From positions 680 to 64,679 of the forward strand of contig NKYR01000074.1 of assembly GCA_003184365.1 (NCBI GenBank): 64,000 bases of DNA, read 5' to 3'. The translations under genes and the position numbers were made by a program. A model generated the notes under the pieces. That model was not told where the DNA came from and made no database searches. It saw nothing but the letters and a program-made list of their open reading frames with translations. This DNA comes from Evernia prunastri. Lineage: Eukaryota > Ascomycota > Lecanoromycetes > Lecanorales > Parmeliaceae. Numbering within the stretch: the stretch's first letter is position 1; the number at the start of each line of letters is the position of its first letter. Below are positions 35,364-46,452 of the stretch, in pieces.

Positions 35364-36373
35364 ATGGTCGGGACTTTTGAGAGTTTGATTCAGGTTATCG
35401 TCGGGAAAGGTACTTCGAGAGCGCACAATACTGCCTAATCCGCCATGCTAATGCACCCGCAGGTCTCTATGAGCAGTACATACAACGACAAACAGTCAGT
35501 GAATTACATGCAATATTGGACTTGCCATGCGGACGGGATCTGCCACATGTTTCCTTGTTGGTTGCGTCGCCAACGTCATGTATCAAGAGTGCCGCGACCA
35601 ACTCTCCAGCAACAGATCTATCTGCCCCCAAGATTTCACCAGCCACGTCGCCCCTGAAGAACCGACCATCATCAACCACCGTGCTGGGACAGAGTCCACT
35701 CTTAAGACCAATCGTGACCGCCGTGATGCCATACAACGTCGTACACAACCACTGCTTCCGAGAAATTGGGGATCTCGAATCTGATGGACAAAATATCATG
35801 CAATCTTATGAGTATGATCCACTCGACATTGGTCCTGCTATAGGGTTCCAAGCTCCTATCACCAACCGCCGAGTTCGTGCACCCCCACGAAAGGTCACTG
35901 ATTTGGAGAATTTGCCATCTCTGAGCTCGGCAGTAGCGGCAGAAATCACACGCAGGAAGAAAGTTCGGCAACAAGTAGGTATTGTTGCAGAGATTCGAAA
36001 GGCGCAAGAAAAGGTATCTGAAGGCCAAAGAAGAGCCAATCGAGCGTTACAAACGAGGGTACCACCTTACGTAGCTCTGGTCCTTACATCTTACGGCGCA
36101 GAAAACTTCGAAGCCGCTCTCCTATCAGATCCACCACCGACACCTCTCATACCACCAAATCGTAAGCAACTTCGAACAGAGCCTGACCAGCAGATGAGCC
36201 AGGCGGGACACGGGGCTGACGACGCACCCAAGCAAGCACATGTTCACTGGGCCCCTAAGCCAGCACCACAGCAACGACGAGACTCGACCGTGCTAGGGAA
36301 GAAGATTTATCCCGGCAAACACACCAGATTATGGAAGGGCGGCAAAGAATTCTCAGTTGGGAGAGTTGGATAA
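35364..36373 (+). CDS. Hypothetical protein, two exons
   Basis: Exons 35,364-35,409 and 35,463-36,373 join in frame to 318 residues, with a good GT-AG intron of 53 nt. I do not recognise the family. The start MVGTFESLIQVIVGKGLYEQ looks like an ordered helical N-terminus and continues into SELHAILDLPCGRDLPHVS. A Ser/Pro-rich stretch follows (about residues 45-85), then YEYDPLDIGPAIGFQAP, a charged helix with coiled-coil character (AEITRRKKVRQQVGIVAEIR) and a Pro/Gln-rich basic tail ending in GKEFSVGRVG. No signal peptide or membrane helix is seen. The clean open frame after splicing supports a real gene. The function is unknown. Confidence 0.65.
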
Positions 36374-36582
36374 TTGAAAACTTTCCAACACATGAAGAGA
36401 GTGCGATTTTCTGTGAGCATTCAGGCGTGCTATGGTCTACGTCACCCTAGGGTGACGTTGAGCAGTCGCGCTTTGTTAAAGATCATGCTATTTCAGCGAA
36501 ACCTGAGGTCGATAATCCCGGACTCAAATGATGAATGACAACAGTGATCGTACACAGGAGAGCGAGGTTTACTGACCGTTGA

Positions 36583-37560
36583 TCACATTCTAATGACTTC
36601 ATAACCGAGTCGTTCATTCCCTGAATCTTGCTTTTTCTCCAAACCATACCCTTTATTCTTCCGAAATCGCCCACAGTCGTTCTTTTCTAACCACAATTTC
36701 ACATCAGACGATGTACCCGTCGCCTTGGCCACTTTTTTACACCACCCCTCCAGCTCTTCTCATTATATCTGAACATAGTTTCTTTTTTGTTAGTTTGATG
36801 CTCATACTCGCCAGCATTGATGTTTCCCACCTGCCTTCCGAAAATAAGTGACTCTGCAATTGAAAACCCGCACAACTCGCACCGTCGTACCAAATCGATC
36901 CCCAATTGAAGAGATGGGAAATGACTCGCTGTGTAGATGATGTCAATCTTGCCATCAAGCTCTCCAAAAGCCGAAACAGTAGTCTCATCGAACACAGCTC
37001 CGATTAAAACTTGCTCTTCAGCGTGGCTCTATCCCAGAAAGGATCGTATCCCAGACCCATCAATTGAGGCCTCAAGTCTGCCCAAAGAATGTTCCCGCTC
37101 GGTACCGCATCGGAAACCACCAGTCGATGTCCAAAAGGGTGCTGTCCGATTCCTTGGGAGGATGACCGGATGAAGGGAAATCGAGAGATCAGTGAAACGA
37201 AGCTGTATTATGCCTACCCACATTTCGGAGTCAGCGTTGCTTATCAAAGGCAAGCAACCTGGTTTAAATGAAACACGTGTCAGGAACAGAAGCAATGAAT
37301 TGCCTCCGGACTGTATCTTGCGGCTCAAGGTTCGGTACCAAATAGGGAAGAGTAACTGCAATTATGTAGAGAGGATGACATGCATTTTACGCAATGTGCG
37401 AGACCACTGCGTCTGGAGGTATCCTGCTATGGTGTTCAAAGAGCCTTCGAGGCTTCGAGCCGGTTCACTGACGTTACCTATATTCGCTTCGTACCAATGC
37501 ACGTCCTTTGCCCGAGCTTTGATCTCCGGGTTCACCTCTGGTGGATCAAAGCGAAAGCAC
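36583..37560 (-). pseudogene. Shattered LaeA-like SAM-dependent methyltransferase gene
   Basis: Five blocks of the family appear in the right order across three frames. They are ARAKDVHWYEANIGNVSEPA (from about 37,500), LRFTDLSISLHPVILPR, DLRPQLMGLGYDPFWDRATL followed by KSKF and a stop, DGKIDIIYTASHF with GRQVGNINAGEYEHQTNKKE, and VAKATGTSSDVKLWLEKND down to a final TGA at 36,583. Fungal members are 270-300-residue Class I methyltransferases, often near secondary-metabolite clusters. Stops and frame shifts separate most blocks. The SAM-binding loop, usually LDLGCCFG, appears to read LDIDWWF. Introns cannot restore one frame in any way I can find. No metabolite cluster is nearby. Confidence 0.72.
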
Positions 37561-38398
37561 AGCGAGACACGAATTTTTGTAGAAATGGAAAATAGTGAAG
37601 GCAAAGGCACACGCACAAAGGAACTGTGGCACTAACAATCACCTAAATCATTCGAATACGACAGCTTAGTGGGAACAACGCATCTACACACATATTCGGA
37701 TTATTCCTGCCTCCTACAAGAAAGTGATACAAGACTTCACTGGGGGGGAAGCAACTGAAATACCCTCCGGATCTTGCGAATCTTGTAGTTCTAGAGAAGC
37801 TGCAAGGATGACTTGCAACGAGGCTTGTGTGGCGTATCAAATCCTCGCAAGTCAGGTAGCAAGTGCTCTAAGGACACGACCTTTGAAGACTGCCATAACC
37901 TTCGGAGAGCGTTTCTTATACTCCAAATCTGCTTGTTCGTCTTGAAACCCGACCATGCACTGTACATGATAGCCTTTTAGCCTGAGCCTCGAGTGCAAGC
38001 TTTTCTTTGTCAGCGTGCGCGGTAGAAATATATCTTGTCTCGAGGAGAACTAAGTATTAATGTATTGGCACTGCTTTCTCTGTCGATGAAAGTAATACCG
38101 GAATTACAAGTACAAGCGGCCCTAACAGTCTCCTGTATCCATCTTCAGGAGTAATTCAAGGCTATAACAAGAAAGCCCATCTCCCAGTCTTGTAAGTCGT
38201 GCAATGCTGCTCATTCTTAAGTGAAACAGAGGCTCATATACTGTTCGGCGAATAACAATAACACCCAATTCAGCACGCGTTCCCCTAGACTGAACAGGCC
38301 CATGTGCTGGCTCCGTTCAGCTAGTAATGTTGAGAATGACTGATGAGAAACAGAGCAAGATCAGCCTTTTCATCGTGGATTTCCGACAAACCAGAGCT
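37561..38398. other. Intergenic region, nothing recognised
   Basis: This lies between the methyltransferase remnant and the 3' end of the two-pass membrane protein gene. No gene or repeat was recognised. Confidence 0.5.
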
Positions 38399-40162
38399 TC
38401 AGCTACGCTCCGTGAGGCGCTGTAGATTGTAGAGGCCAGCGCCAGCATCTCGACGATACGTTGCACCTGAAGCACTCTGTTCGCTGCTTGAGCTGACGCA
38501 TCTGTATTGTCTTGAGGATCGGCGTGGCACCCCTTGCGGATCATGTTGGCTGCCTTTAGTCCCTGGACCTGACAGCAATGTTCCCTGACCCATATTCTCG
38601 ATGTCAGAGAACACCCGCGAACTAATAGTAGGCGGCGCTGGAGGAAGGACTGGGACTCTTTCATGCAAAACCCTATCTCCAATGTCGACATTCAGATCAA
38701 GTGCCTTTGTTCTCTGCTTCTGAAATCCCGACCGACCAGGAGCCGGGTTTCCTGGGCCAATTCCTGAGCGCATCCCTGGCTTTGCAATGACCAATTTGTA
38801 CCAAGGAATCAGGCCAACAGCCTTGCCTAGCGAGCGCTTTTTTATCGCTACGTCATCATCTCTAGTGTTTGCTGTGTTAAAATACCTACGAGTTTTTGAC
38901 ATGGCGTGTGAGAACCAACGACTTGGGACGCTCTTGGTTATCTGAGGTGGAGAAGCAGTTGTCGCACCCTTGCGGAGGATGCAACCTGATTTGGCCCTTC
39001 GCCGACGTCGGAGCATCAATGCAGCAACGATGCAAAGCGCGCAGAAGAGGAAAATGCCACAGATGACAGACATAGCTTTTAGCGCACGCTTTGAGACTTC
39101 TGTGCAGTGGTCGTTTATTTCCTGATGCTTTCTCTGGTTCTCTGGCCAACACCACTCGCATTCTTGCCTTCGGAAAGAATCGGATATACTCTTGCTCGTG
39201 TTGCACATAGTATTGAGCTGTTTGTGGGGACTGCAGGCGTTATCGATGCACCATCCCTGGAAGGGGATGCTGCGACGGCTGCGCCGCAAGTCGTACAATA
39301 ACTCCACTCCCCAGCGAGTAAAGGAAGTGGTGTCTACGTCTGCCTGACCAGAATACAAATTGTGAGGAGCATCGATTTCGCGAGAGAGGAGTAGAGGTTT
39401 GACTTCCGGTACCGAGCTGCCCAAGCTAGGACTTCCCTGCACAGATTTTGAACTTTCGCTATTCCGTGCAGCGCAGGACGAAGGACGAGAAGCCTGCTGC
39501 GTCTGTGGCCATCCTCCACTCGTAACTGACATCGACATGAAGTACAGTCCAGAGACTGGAGCGCGTACATGAGGGTTGGACAGATCTGGACCTGTTGCCT
39601 CTCTTGTTACCTCGAGATCTGGAGATACCGCCATTGGCGCCTGATGATGTACCGGCCTGGCAACGTCGATTTGGGCGTGATGAGCCGTATATGTGATATA
39701 CGTCGTGGCGCTGGTGTGTGCTACAATATATGTCATCGCGGACTGACTAGAAAGCCCGTAATCAAGAGCCTCAGCACTGAAATTGGAACGGCGAAACTCC
39801 ATAAAAGCCCAGATGAACAACATGCAAATGACGGTGGCCGGTAAGATCCTCATCCAGTGCTTCGCAAAGATTTCTCTGCACGTCGCTGAAATTCCCGGCA
39901 ATCGCTCTTTGCACGCCCCTAGAAATCTTCGGTCCAAACGCTGACCTCCTGAATGACGAGGGCTGCCGTGATGATGATCATCATGAGAGTCCTCGTCGTA
40001 GCCAGAGAAAGTACCTGTGCGGGCCAGGACAACCCCGAACTCTCCTACATCATTCGAAACTCCAGCCGTCGATCTGCGCTTGGATGTCTGTGTTTTCTGT
40101 AATTCATGTTCCTCTTGTCTATCCTTATCGCGAAGACGGCTCCTGTCTCGTGGGCCTGCCAT
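38399..40162 (-). CDS. Hypothetical two-pass membrane protein with Cys-rich loop
   Basis: A single open frame of 587 residues starts at an ATG at 40,162. The N-terminal 100 residues are charged and His/Asp-rich. A first membrane helix follows (ILPATVICMLFIWAFMEF, about residues 106-123), then a roughly 240-residue loop rich in Ser/Thr and Pro, and a second helix (VICGIFLFCALCIVAALML, about 368-386) capped by RRRRRAK. The part before the second helix holds a Cys cluster (GWCIDNACS, TMCNTS, QECEWCWPE), so this loop is probably luminal or extracellular and disulfide-bonded, with both ends in the cytosol. The C-terminal 200 residues are basic and low in complexity. I do not know the family. The lack of introns over 1.7 kb is unusual here. 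Confidence 0.72.
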   Translation of the reverse strand: MAGPRDRSRLRDKDRQEEHELQKTQTSKRRSTAGVSNDVGEFGVVLARTGTFSGYDEDSHDDHHHGSPRHSGGQRLDRRFLGACKERLPGISATCREIFAKHWMRILPATVICMLFIWAFMEFRRSNFSAEALDYGLSSQSAMTYIVAHTSATTYITYTAHHAQIDVARPVHHQAPMAVSPDLEVTREATGPDLSNPHVRAPVSGLYFMSMSVTSGGWPQTQQASRPSSCAARNSESSKSVQGSPSLGSSVPEVKPLLLSREIDAPHNLYSGQADVDTTSFTRWGVELLYDLRRSRRSIPFQGWCIDNACSPHKQLNTMCNTSKSISDSFRRQECEWCWPENQRKHQEINDHCTEVSKRALKAMSVICGIFLFCALCIVAALMLRRRRRAKSGCILRKGATTASPPQITKSVPSRWFSHAMSKTRRYFNTANTRDDDVAIKKRSLGKAVGLIPWYKLVIAKPGMRSGIGPGNPAPGRSGFQKQRTKALDLNVDIGDRVLHERVPVLPPAPPTISSRVFSDIENMGQGTLLSGPGTKGSQHDPQGVPRRSSRQYRCVSSSSEQSASGATYRRDAGAGLYNLQRLTERS

Positions 40163-40916
40163 GATATATTCCGTGCCTATAACTAGTGAGCTTATGGATT
40201 CGATTAATTGGCCATGCGTTGTGGAGCGTCACGGAATAGAAAGTCATAATCGATGAAATTGATATGATGCTAGCACAAGAACTTCACGGGAGGCAAGTGC
40301 ACCTATGACCAGTTCAATTCTCGGTTCGCTGCCTCTTCATTCGTCATCTGAATTGGCAGTGACCACTGGTGAAACCAGGTTTTCGATGACAATGTCTAGT
40401 CTACAAGGTCTAGACTCCACGTTCAACTCTGTACTTCGGGTCTCACTTAGCTTTGCTGGGGCACTAAATTTACCATGCTGCGGCAAACTGCCGGAAAAAG
40501 TAGTGTTTGTGATAACACTTTGGAACCAAGAGAAATGTGTTGCTTCTATCGGACACTTTGCCTGATTTTTGTTTGTGGGAAAATCATAACTACTTCCGGC
40601 TTAAGTCCCTCGTCCGCGCAAATGCGGAGGAAGGAGGGTTCCTAGGACTGGCAGTGACTCATCGCTGGGATGCAGGGGTGGGCAACGTAGTTTCCTTGTC
40701 TGTTTCACGTCGTTGCTGGACCAAAGGCAATATCAGAGAACCTCCATACAGAAACCGATCCGTGGAAGTCGACGGGCGCTTTGTAACTTATACTTGCACT
40801 CCATCGGTTCTGACGCATGACAGAACTCGAGAGTGAGAAGAGCCTATCTTGAGACCAATTGAAGGCCGCTGGGTTTTCTTTCTGCCCTTGAACATTCAAA
40901 GAATCTCCTTTGGCTA
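40163..40916. other. Intergenic region, nothing recognised
   Basis: This lies between the start of the membrane protein gene and the 3' end of the Vps9-like gene, both on the minus strand. A plus-strand frame at 40,537-40,836 has no recognised family. Confidence 0.5.
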
Positions 40917-43574
40917 TTAGGAGTTCAAGGCAAGGCAAGCATCGACGGCCAATCCGACTCTACGCATAAAGCAACATAGTCAGCCCCATCACGGCATGCG
41001 CAAATGCCACCAATGTTTGCTTACCTGCCCTGCTTCACTCTTACGACATCATCAATGATGTCTTTATCCAAATCTGGAAACATACCTGCAAGGGTTCTAA
41101 TGGAGTGTTCATCAGCAAGATAATCAACATACGCCTTGACAGTTTTACTAACTCAACTACATCCTGGTGCTCAGCTCGCTGTATCCGCTGAGCTTCCGCT
41201 GATTCAGCACTCGCTTGACGCGCAGCTGCATCTTCTGCAGTGAGCTTTCTCTCAATGCTCCGACTGGATTCCTCGACCACCTTGGACTCTTCGATGGGCC
41301 TGATCAAGTCGTTGCTGTTTCGGGGGGGTTGAAAGACTGCTGGTGATAGCCTCTGTGGTGGATTTGACTGAAAGACAGGCCCTGGTTGTGCTCGAGTCCC
41401 TGGCAGTTGCGGGTTGGAAGGATCATCGGAGAACATCCTACCCAAGCTTGACAGGGGCCTCTGTATGGTTCGTAGCAAACCACTTACGGCAGTGTGGTCG
41501 TCTGACCCATCATTGCCTGTGAGGGACCTGGGGTAATCTCGGGAAGACATGGGTCTTCTTGGTGTACTATATTCAGCTTCTATGGAGTTCCGAGGCACGA
41601 CTTCCGGTTGACTCAGTCCAGACTTTTCGGATACTTGCGGGTGAACGGAATGACGTGGTGGCGGTGATGGTGGAATCTTTTCTTCTTTGTGTCGCTCGGC
41701 GATGACAGAGACTGCTGCTTCAACATTCTTCTCGAAATCCTCATCAGATATTGTCAGAGAAGTTCGATCAAGGTTCTCGATGAACTGAATCGCTCCCATC
41801 TAGTGGCAGTCAGGTGAATAGTCCTCCCAAGAACGTGCTAGACTGCAAGCTTACGAGCGAGGAGAGGTAGTAGCCGGCTTCTCCACCGAGCTTCTCTTGA
41901 TTTCTGAAGCGAAGTATGTATTGTACATTGGAAACAAGATGGTCAGGGTTAGCGTGAAGAACAACATAAATCAGTAGGGGCACGAAAGAATCGGCTGATG
42001 TATCGCAGGCTTTTGAATTACGCAACAAACCTGGAAGTTGTCAGATGTTGCCTAAAGCAAACCCGACCGGCTACCATCTTACCAAAGATAACTTTGCAGC
42101 AATTCAATACACATATGACTTTATCACGGGGAGCTCGATACGTTTTGATCTTTAATAGCTCTGTTACAACATCAGGGATGAGTTGGCGCTGTGAGATTGA
42201 GTGTGATGCCTTACCTTGCTGAGCCAACGTCAAGAATCGTCTCCCATTATCGCCAATAGAAGGGATATCTAGGTGACTTTCTTGAATCCACCCGTAAATC
42301 CGCACCTTCTGGGCCAAGATCTCGTCTCGCTCAATGTCTTCTTGATGCTGACCTTTCCTGCCCGGACCGAGCGCTCTCTCTAGAGTCTTCTTCTTGCCTT
42401 TGGCTACCGGAATAGGAGCTGGTGTTGGAATGGCAGGTGAAAAAGTCTGCGCATAGAGCCTGTTCATAACCAACTTCTCCATACCTTCTTTAGCATTATC
42501 AAACTCTGCATCTGATACACCTCGCCAAACATCACATTGACCCATTTTATTGGTAATGAAAGTCAAAAAATCGTTTATGATCTTAACTTGTTCATGGACC
42601 ATCCATTGCTTTTTGCCAAATTCGATGAGAAATGATCGAAGAAACTTGGCTACAGGGTCCGCTGTTCGATGGCGAAGCTGCTCCAAAAACCGATGGAAGT
42701 CGAATGGGAGATCAGGTTCGGGGTCCGGTTCTGGTGGTGCCAACTTGGGTAGTGACATGGAAGAGTTGGGAGAAGATGGAATATTCGTGTCCTGCAGCCA
42801 TGCAGATGGTGACAGACTAGAAGTTCGCATTGGTGGTGCTCTTACACCATCATCGAAGGTAGGAACTTCTTGACCTCGAGTTTCTGGGTCTAAGGCGGGA
42901 TCACTGGTCAGTCGCTGGCTACCAGGTCTCAATGGCTCGAGACTGGATCGTCTTGGAGGATGCTCCATCAGAGTCGCCAAATGAGGCTTCTCAGTCACAA
43001 GGTTTGGTTGAGCGGTCTCGTCACCTATCGTATTTTCGTCACCTTCATCAAATTGATCCATGATGCTTTGTATCTCGAATGTAGAGCCATCGTCCCGAGT
43101 TTCCGCGGCTAGTGCTGGAGCTCTGGACGGAGAGGCCTCCTGACGGGGTGTTTTAGGGGTAGGGTCCAAGTAGATCTCATCCTTTAACTCTCCGTAGCTA
43201 GTTCCCTTGCGAACATCGTCACCTCCGACCTCCTGTCTGCCAGCGCTATCTGCCCGGGAGAGTGCTGGTTTCGGGGACGCAGACATTGACTCCGTCATGT
43301 GCCCCGATTCTGTAGTCTCATCGAGTCCTTCCACTTTCGAAACATCTTGCTCTATTCGGCTTGAACTTTGGTCGCCGTCGTCCAAATACACCAGAGTAGA
43401 AGATCTCTGTTGACTGTTGTCAACCTTGGGTGGTGTCCCCGCTTCACGAGAGCTTGTCTGAAACTTTTCAGCTTCTTTCGAAAGACTGACAACCCTCAGA
43501 CTATCCGTAGAATTTATGCCGGTTTTGGAGGAAGGATGTTCAAGGATATCCGAAGACGGCTCCGTCGAAGACAT
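40917..43574 (-). CDS. VPS9: Vps9-type guanine nucleotide exchange factor for Rab5 GTPases, with CUE domain
   Basis: Six exons (43,574-42,215; 42,160-42,083; 42,030-41,855; 41,799-41,153; 41,096-41,025; 40,959-40,917) join in frame to 791 residues. The first 310 residues are disordered and Ser/Pro/Glu-rich. A helical bundle follows (DPVAKFLRSFLIEFGKKQW), then the VPS9 domain with ESHLDIPSIGDNG, KTYRAPRDKVICVLNCCKVI, ADSFVPLLIYVVLHANPDHL and LGGEAGYYLSSLMGAIQFIE. The last three exons build a C-terminal CUE domain (ETLAGMFPDLDKDIIDDVV to ACLALNS) that binds ubiquitin. It activates Vps21/Rab5 on early endosomes. The intron at 42,214-42,161 is 54 nt and in frame, so an unspliced read would look open. 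The gene shares a 394-bp divergent promoter with the next gene. Confidence 0.92.
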
Positions 43575-43968
43575 AAATCCGACTTCATCGGGGAGCTGGT
43601 AGCTCTGAGATTCGGATATTGTATTTTAGACAGAGGACTAGACGGTCTGGAGCTGTAAGCTTGGATCGCTCGAAGTGTATGAGAGTTTGCGGGATTGTAA
43701 ATAGCCAAGAGCTTACTCGCTGGTCCGTAAAATACTTTAAGTTTAAGTACGAACAAGTGAGAGCCAGATTAGACGCGAAAGCCGCCCTTTGCCACTAATC
43801 ACTTTACAGCACTGAGACTTCAGAAGTCGAGTTTCGGTTTCAATAATATGAATAGTCAAATACAACCATACGGGTCTCAGTCAGTTACTTCTATCTCGCA
43901 GGAACGCCAGATAGGTGATGTCAATATCTAGATTTTCTCAATTCCACAATCGAAGCGCCTGACTTGTG
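43575..43968. promoter_or_regulatory. Divergent promoter between VPS9-like and asparagine-synthetase-domain genes
   Basis: This is 394 bp between two opposite start codons, so both promoters must lie here. I see no TATA box at a convincing distance from either ATG and no recognised regulator site. Confidence 0.5.
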
Positions 43969-45784
43969 ATGTGCGGCATATTCTTCTCTTGTAGCCAAGA
44001 GCAGCTTCAGCCTCCTGTTGATGCCTTATCAGATGATCTCAAAAGAAGAGGCCCAGACGGAGCCGAATCAGTATCTTTAGAAGTAACTCTCGAGACAACA
44101 GTGTCTCGAAACTCCGGGTCAGGATTGCAAAAACGGACCTATTTCCTTACCTTCGTCTCAACTGTCTTATCATTACGGGGAAGCTCTGTTGTAAAACAGC
44201 CGCTGACAGATCCAAAGTCAGGCTCTTTACTTTGTTGGAACGGGGAGGCTTGGAAGATTGGGAACCAATTAATTCGGGGCAATGATGCTGAATATGTGTT
44301 TGACGTCTTTCTGAATGCTATAAAAACCCACAGCAACAGCACAGACGATAAGCTTCCTTCGCATCTTCATAGTATGCAAAGTGTCCTCCATATGTTGAGC
44401 AGCATTACTGGACCTTATGCGTTCGTTTTCTACGATGCCCAAAACCATCGAGTCCTCTTCGGACGAGATGTATTAGGTAGGCGGTCGCTCCTTATCAACA
44501 GGTATTCCACGACGAGTATCGCCCTTTCTAGTATAGGTGATCCCACAGGATTCCAAGACTGGACGGAAGTTGAAGCCGATGGAATCTACGTGCTTGACTT
44601 GGCAGCGCACGTTGACCTATCAAATGATGTCGATCGAGTCACCCATATTCCTTGGGTGGTTGGCAATTCTAAGTCTGAATTGACTCGTACACTGGTGCCA
44701 CACACATCCTTTTGTCTTAGATACTCAAGAAGTTGACTAATGCTAGCGCTCCCCATTCCCAACCTTTAACCTAGAGATACGAGCTCATCCAATCCCAGCC
44801 GTAAAGCAGGATTCTCCAGCGACGACCGACCTTTTCCAACGCCTCCAATGGTCACTATCCCTTCGTACCCATGGGGTTCCTCCACCACCGTCCCAACTGG
44901 TCTCTCCAACCCACGTTGCCGTGCTGTACTCCGGAGGCCTCGACTGTACCCTCTTGGTTCGCATGCTTCACGATGCTCTTCCGAAGGACCAAGACATCGA
45001 CCTTTTGAATGTTGCGTTTGAAAACCCGCGAGTAATCCAATCAGCGGGAGCTTCTCAACTCCTTCAAACCGCTCGCTCGGCCTACTCCCTCTGCCCAGAT
45101 CGGGTCACTGGCCTTTCTTCCTATTCAGAAATGCTCGCCCTATGTCCGGGACGAATTTGGCGTTTTGTGTCTATCGATATTCCATATTGGGAAACCCAGG
45201 CCCATAGGTCGCAGGTCATCTCTTTGATCCATCCGCATGACACGGAAATGGATCTCTCTATAGCATATGCGCTCTATTTCGCTGCAAGGGGTATCGGTAC
45301 AGCTCAGATTGTAAGCGGTGACCAGGCGATCCATTATTCAACACCTGCCAGGGTTTTGCTGTCAGGTCTTGGAGCGGATGAGTTGTTTGGAGGTTACACG
45401 CGGCATGCCACCGCCTTCAATCGCAGAGGCTACCCAGGTCTCGCAGATGAGCTCGCACTTGACTTCAATAGACTTGGCAAACGCAACCTTGGCCGCGATG
45501 ATCGGGTAATCTCCCATTGGGGAAAGGAAGTGCGATACCCCTATCTTGACGAAGATTTGGTGAGCTGGGCATTGGAGCTTCCTGTTTGGGAGAAATGTGG
45601 ATTCGGACAATGCGAAGAAGGCTCCATCCCGCCGTTAGAGCCGGGTAAGAGGTTGTTGCGATTGTTGGCATGGAAGCTAGGATTACGGCATGCTGCAGCG
45701 GCAAAGAAAAGGGCAATCCAGTTTGGAGCCAGGACGGCGAAGATGGAGATCGGAAAGACCAGAGGCACACAGAAGTTATCGTGA
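43969..45784 (+). CDS. Asparagine-synthetase-domain protein (Asnsd1/YML096W type)
   Basis: Exons 43,969-44,694 and 44,747-45,784 join in phase 0 to 587 residues. The start is MCGIFFSC, which puts Cys2 at the N-terminus as in Ntn-type glutaminase domains, and DDLKRRGPDG follows. The C-terminal half is an asparagine-synthetase domain with the PP-loop HVAVLYSGGLDCTLLVRML and VLLSGLGADELFGGYTRHAT. The large split between domains matches Asnsd1 and yeast YML096W, whose substrate is not established, rather than true asparagine synthetases, which are shorter between these motifs. The donor CTG|GTGCCA is chosen because the acceptor at 44,746 needs phase 0. The end EVRYPYLDEDLVSWALELP with LGLRHAAAAKKRAIQFG is typical. 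Confidence 0.87.
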
Positions 45785-46452
45785 GACTAAGCGGACCAGG
45801 ATCTTTGTCCAACAAACGTGGGGTTCTCTGGATGGCAATGATGACGCTACAGATACTGCTGAGTCGCGACGTCACGTACAGCAAATGCTTACGATTGTAC
45901 TGATCAAGTGTTTCAGCGGCAGTCATCGCCAACGTAACCAGGTCATGACTGAAAAGCTATTGCACTCGAAGTCATATCGCGACAATGATGTGGTAAAGGC
46001 AAGTCTGAGCCTAAGATCTCATCTTCCTAGATATCTCATAACCCTCAATTGGGGAAATTCCGTACACCGTCAACAGGGTTGCCCTAGCATCCTCCCCCAA
46101 GTCTGCTTCCCACCTCTAATGCCTCGTAGCTCTCTCTCATCAGCGTTCATAATAATCTATCTCATTATCCCAGTCGTCAAGCGTTATTCATTTCGCTAGT
46201 CACTATTCATCATTTCCAAAGCTCTCCTGTCACTTTTATTGAGTCAGCCGACCTTATGGTAGTCATTGAGATCTGCGTTAGGGTATAGGGGTAGGATTGT
46301 GGAACACATCTTGGTCGACAAATCCGGATAATTCTCAGACGATTGTCAGTGTCACTGGTAACGTGCCATTGGTTATCCCTTCATTGAGATTTTAGAACAT
46401 GCAGCTCCCTAGGCGTGGTCAACAGAATCAGTATTCTCCCCTGAGCGGGCCC
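45785..46452. other. Intergenic region between convergent genes
   Basis: This holds the 3' ends of the asparagine-synthetase-domain gene (+) and the Zn2Cys6 regulator (-). Frames on both strands look like non-coding or antisense. Confidence 0.5.
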
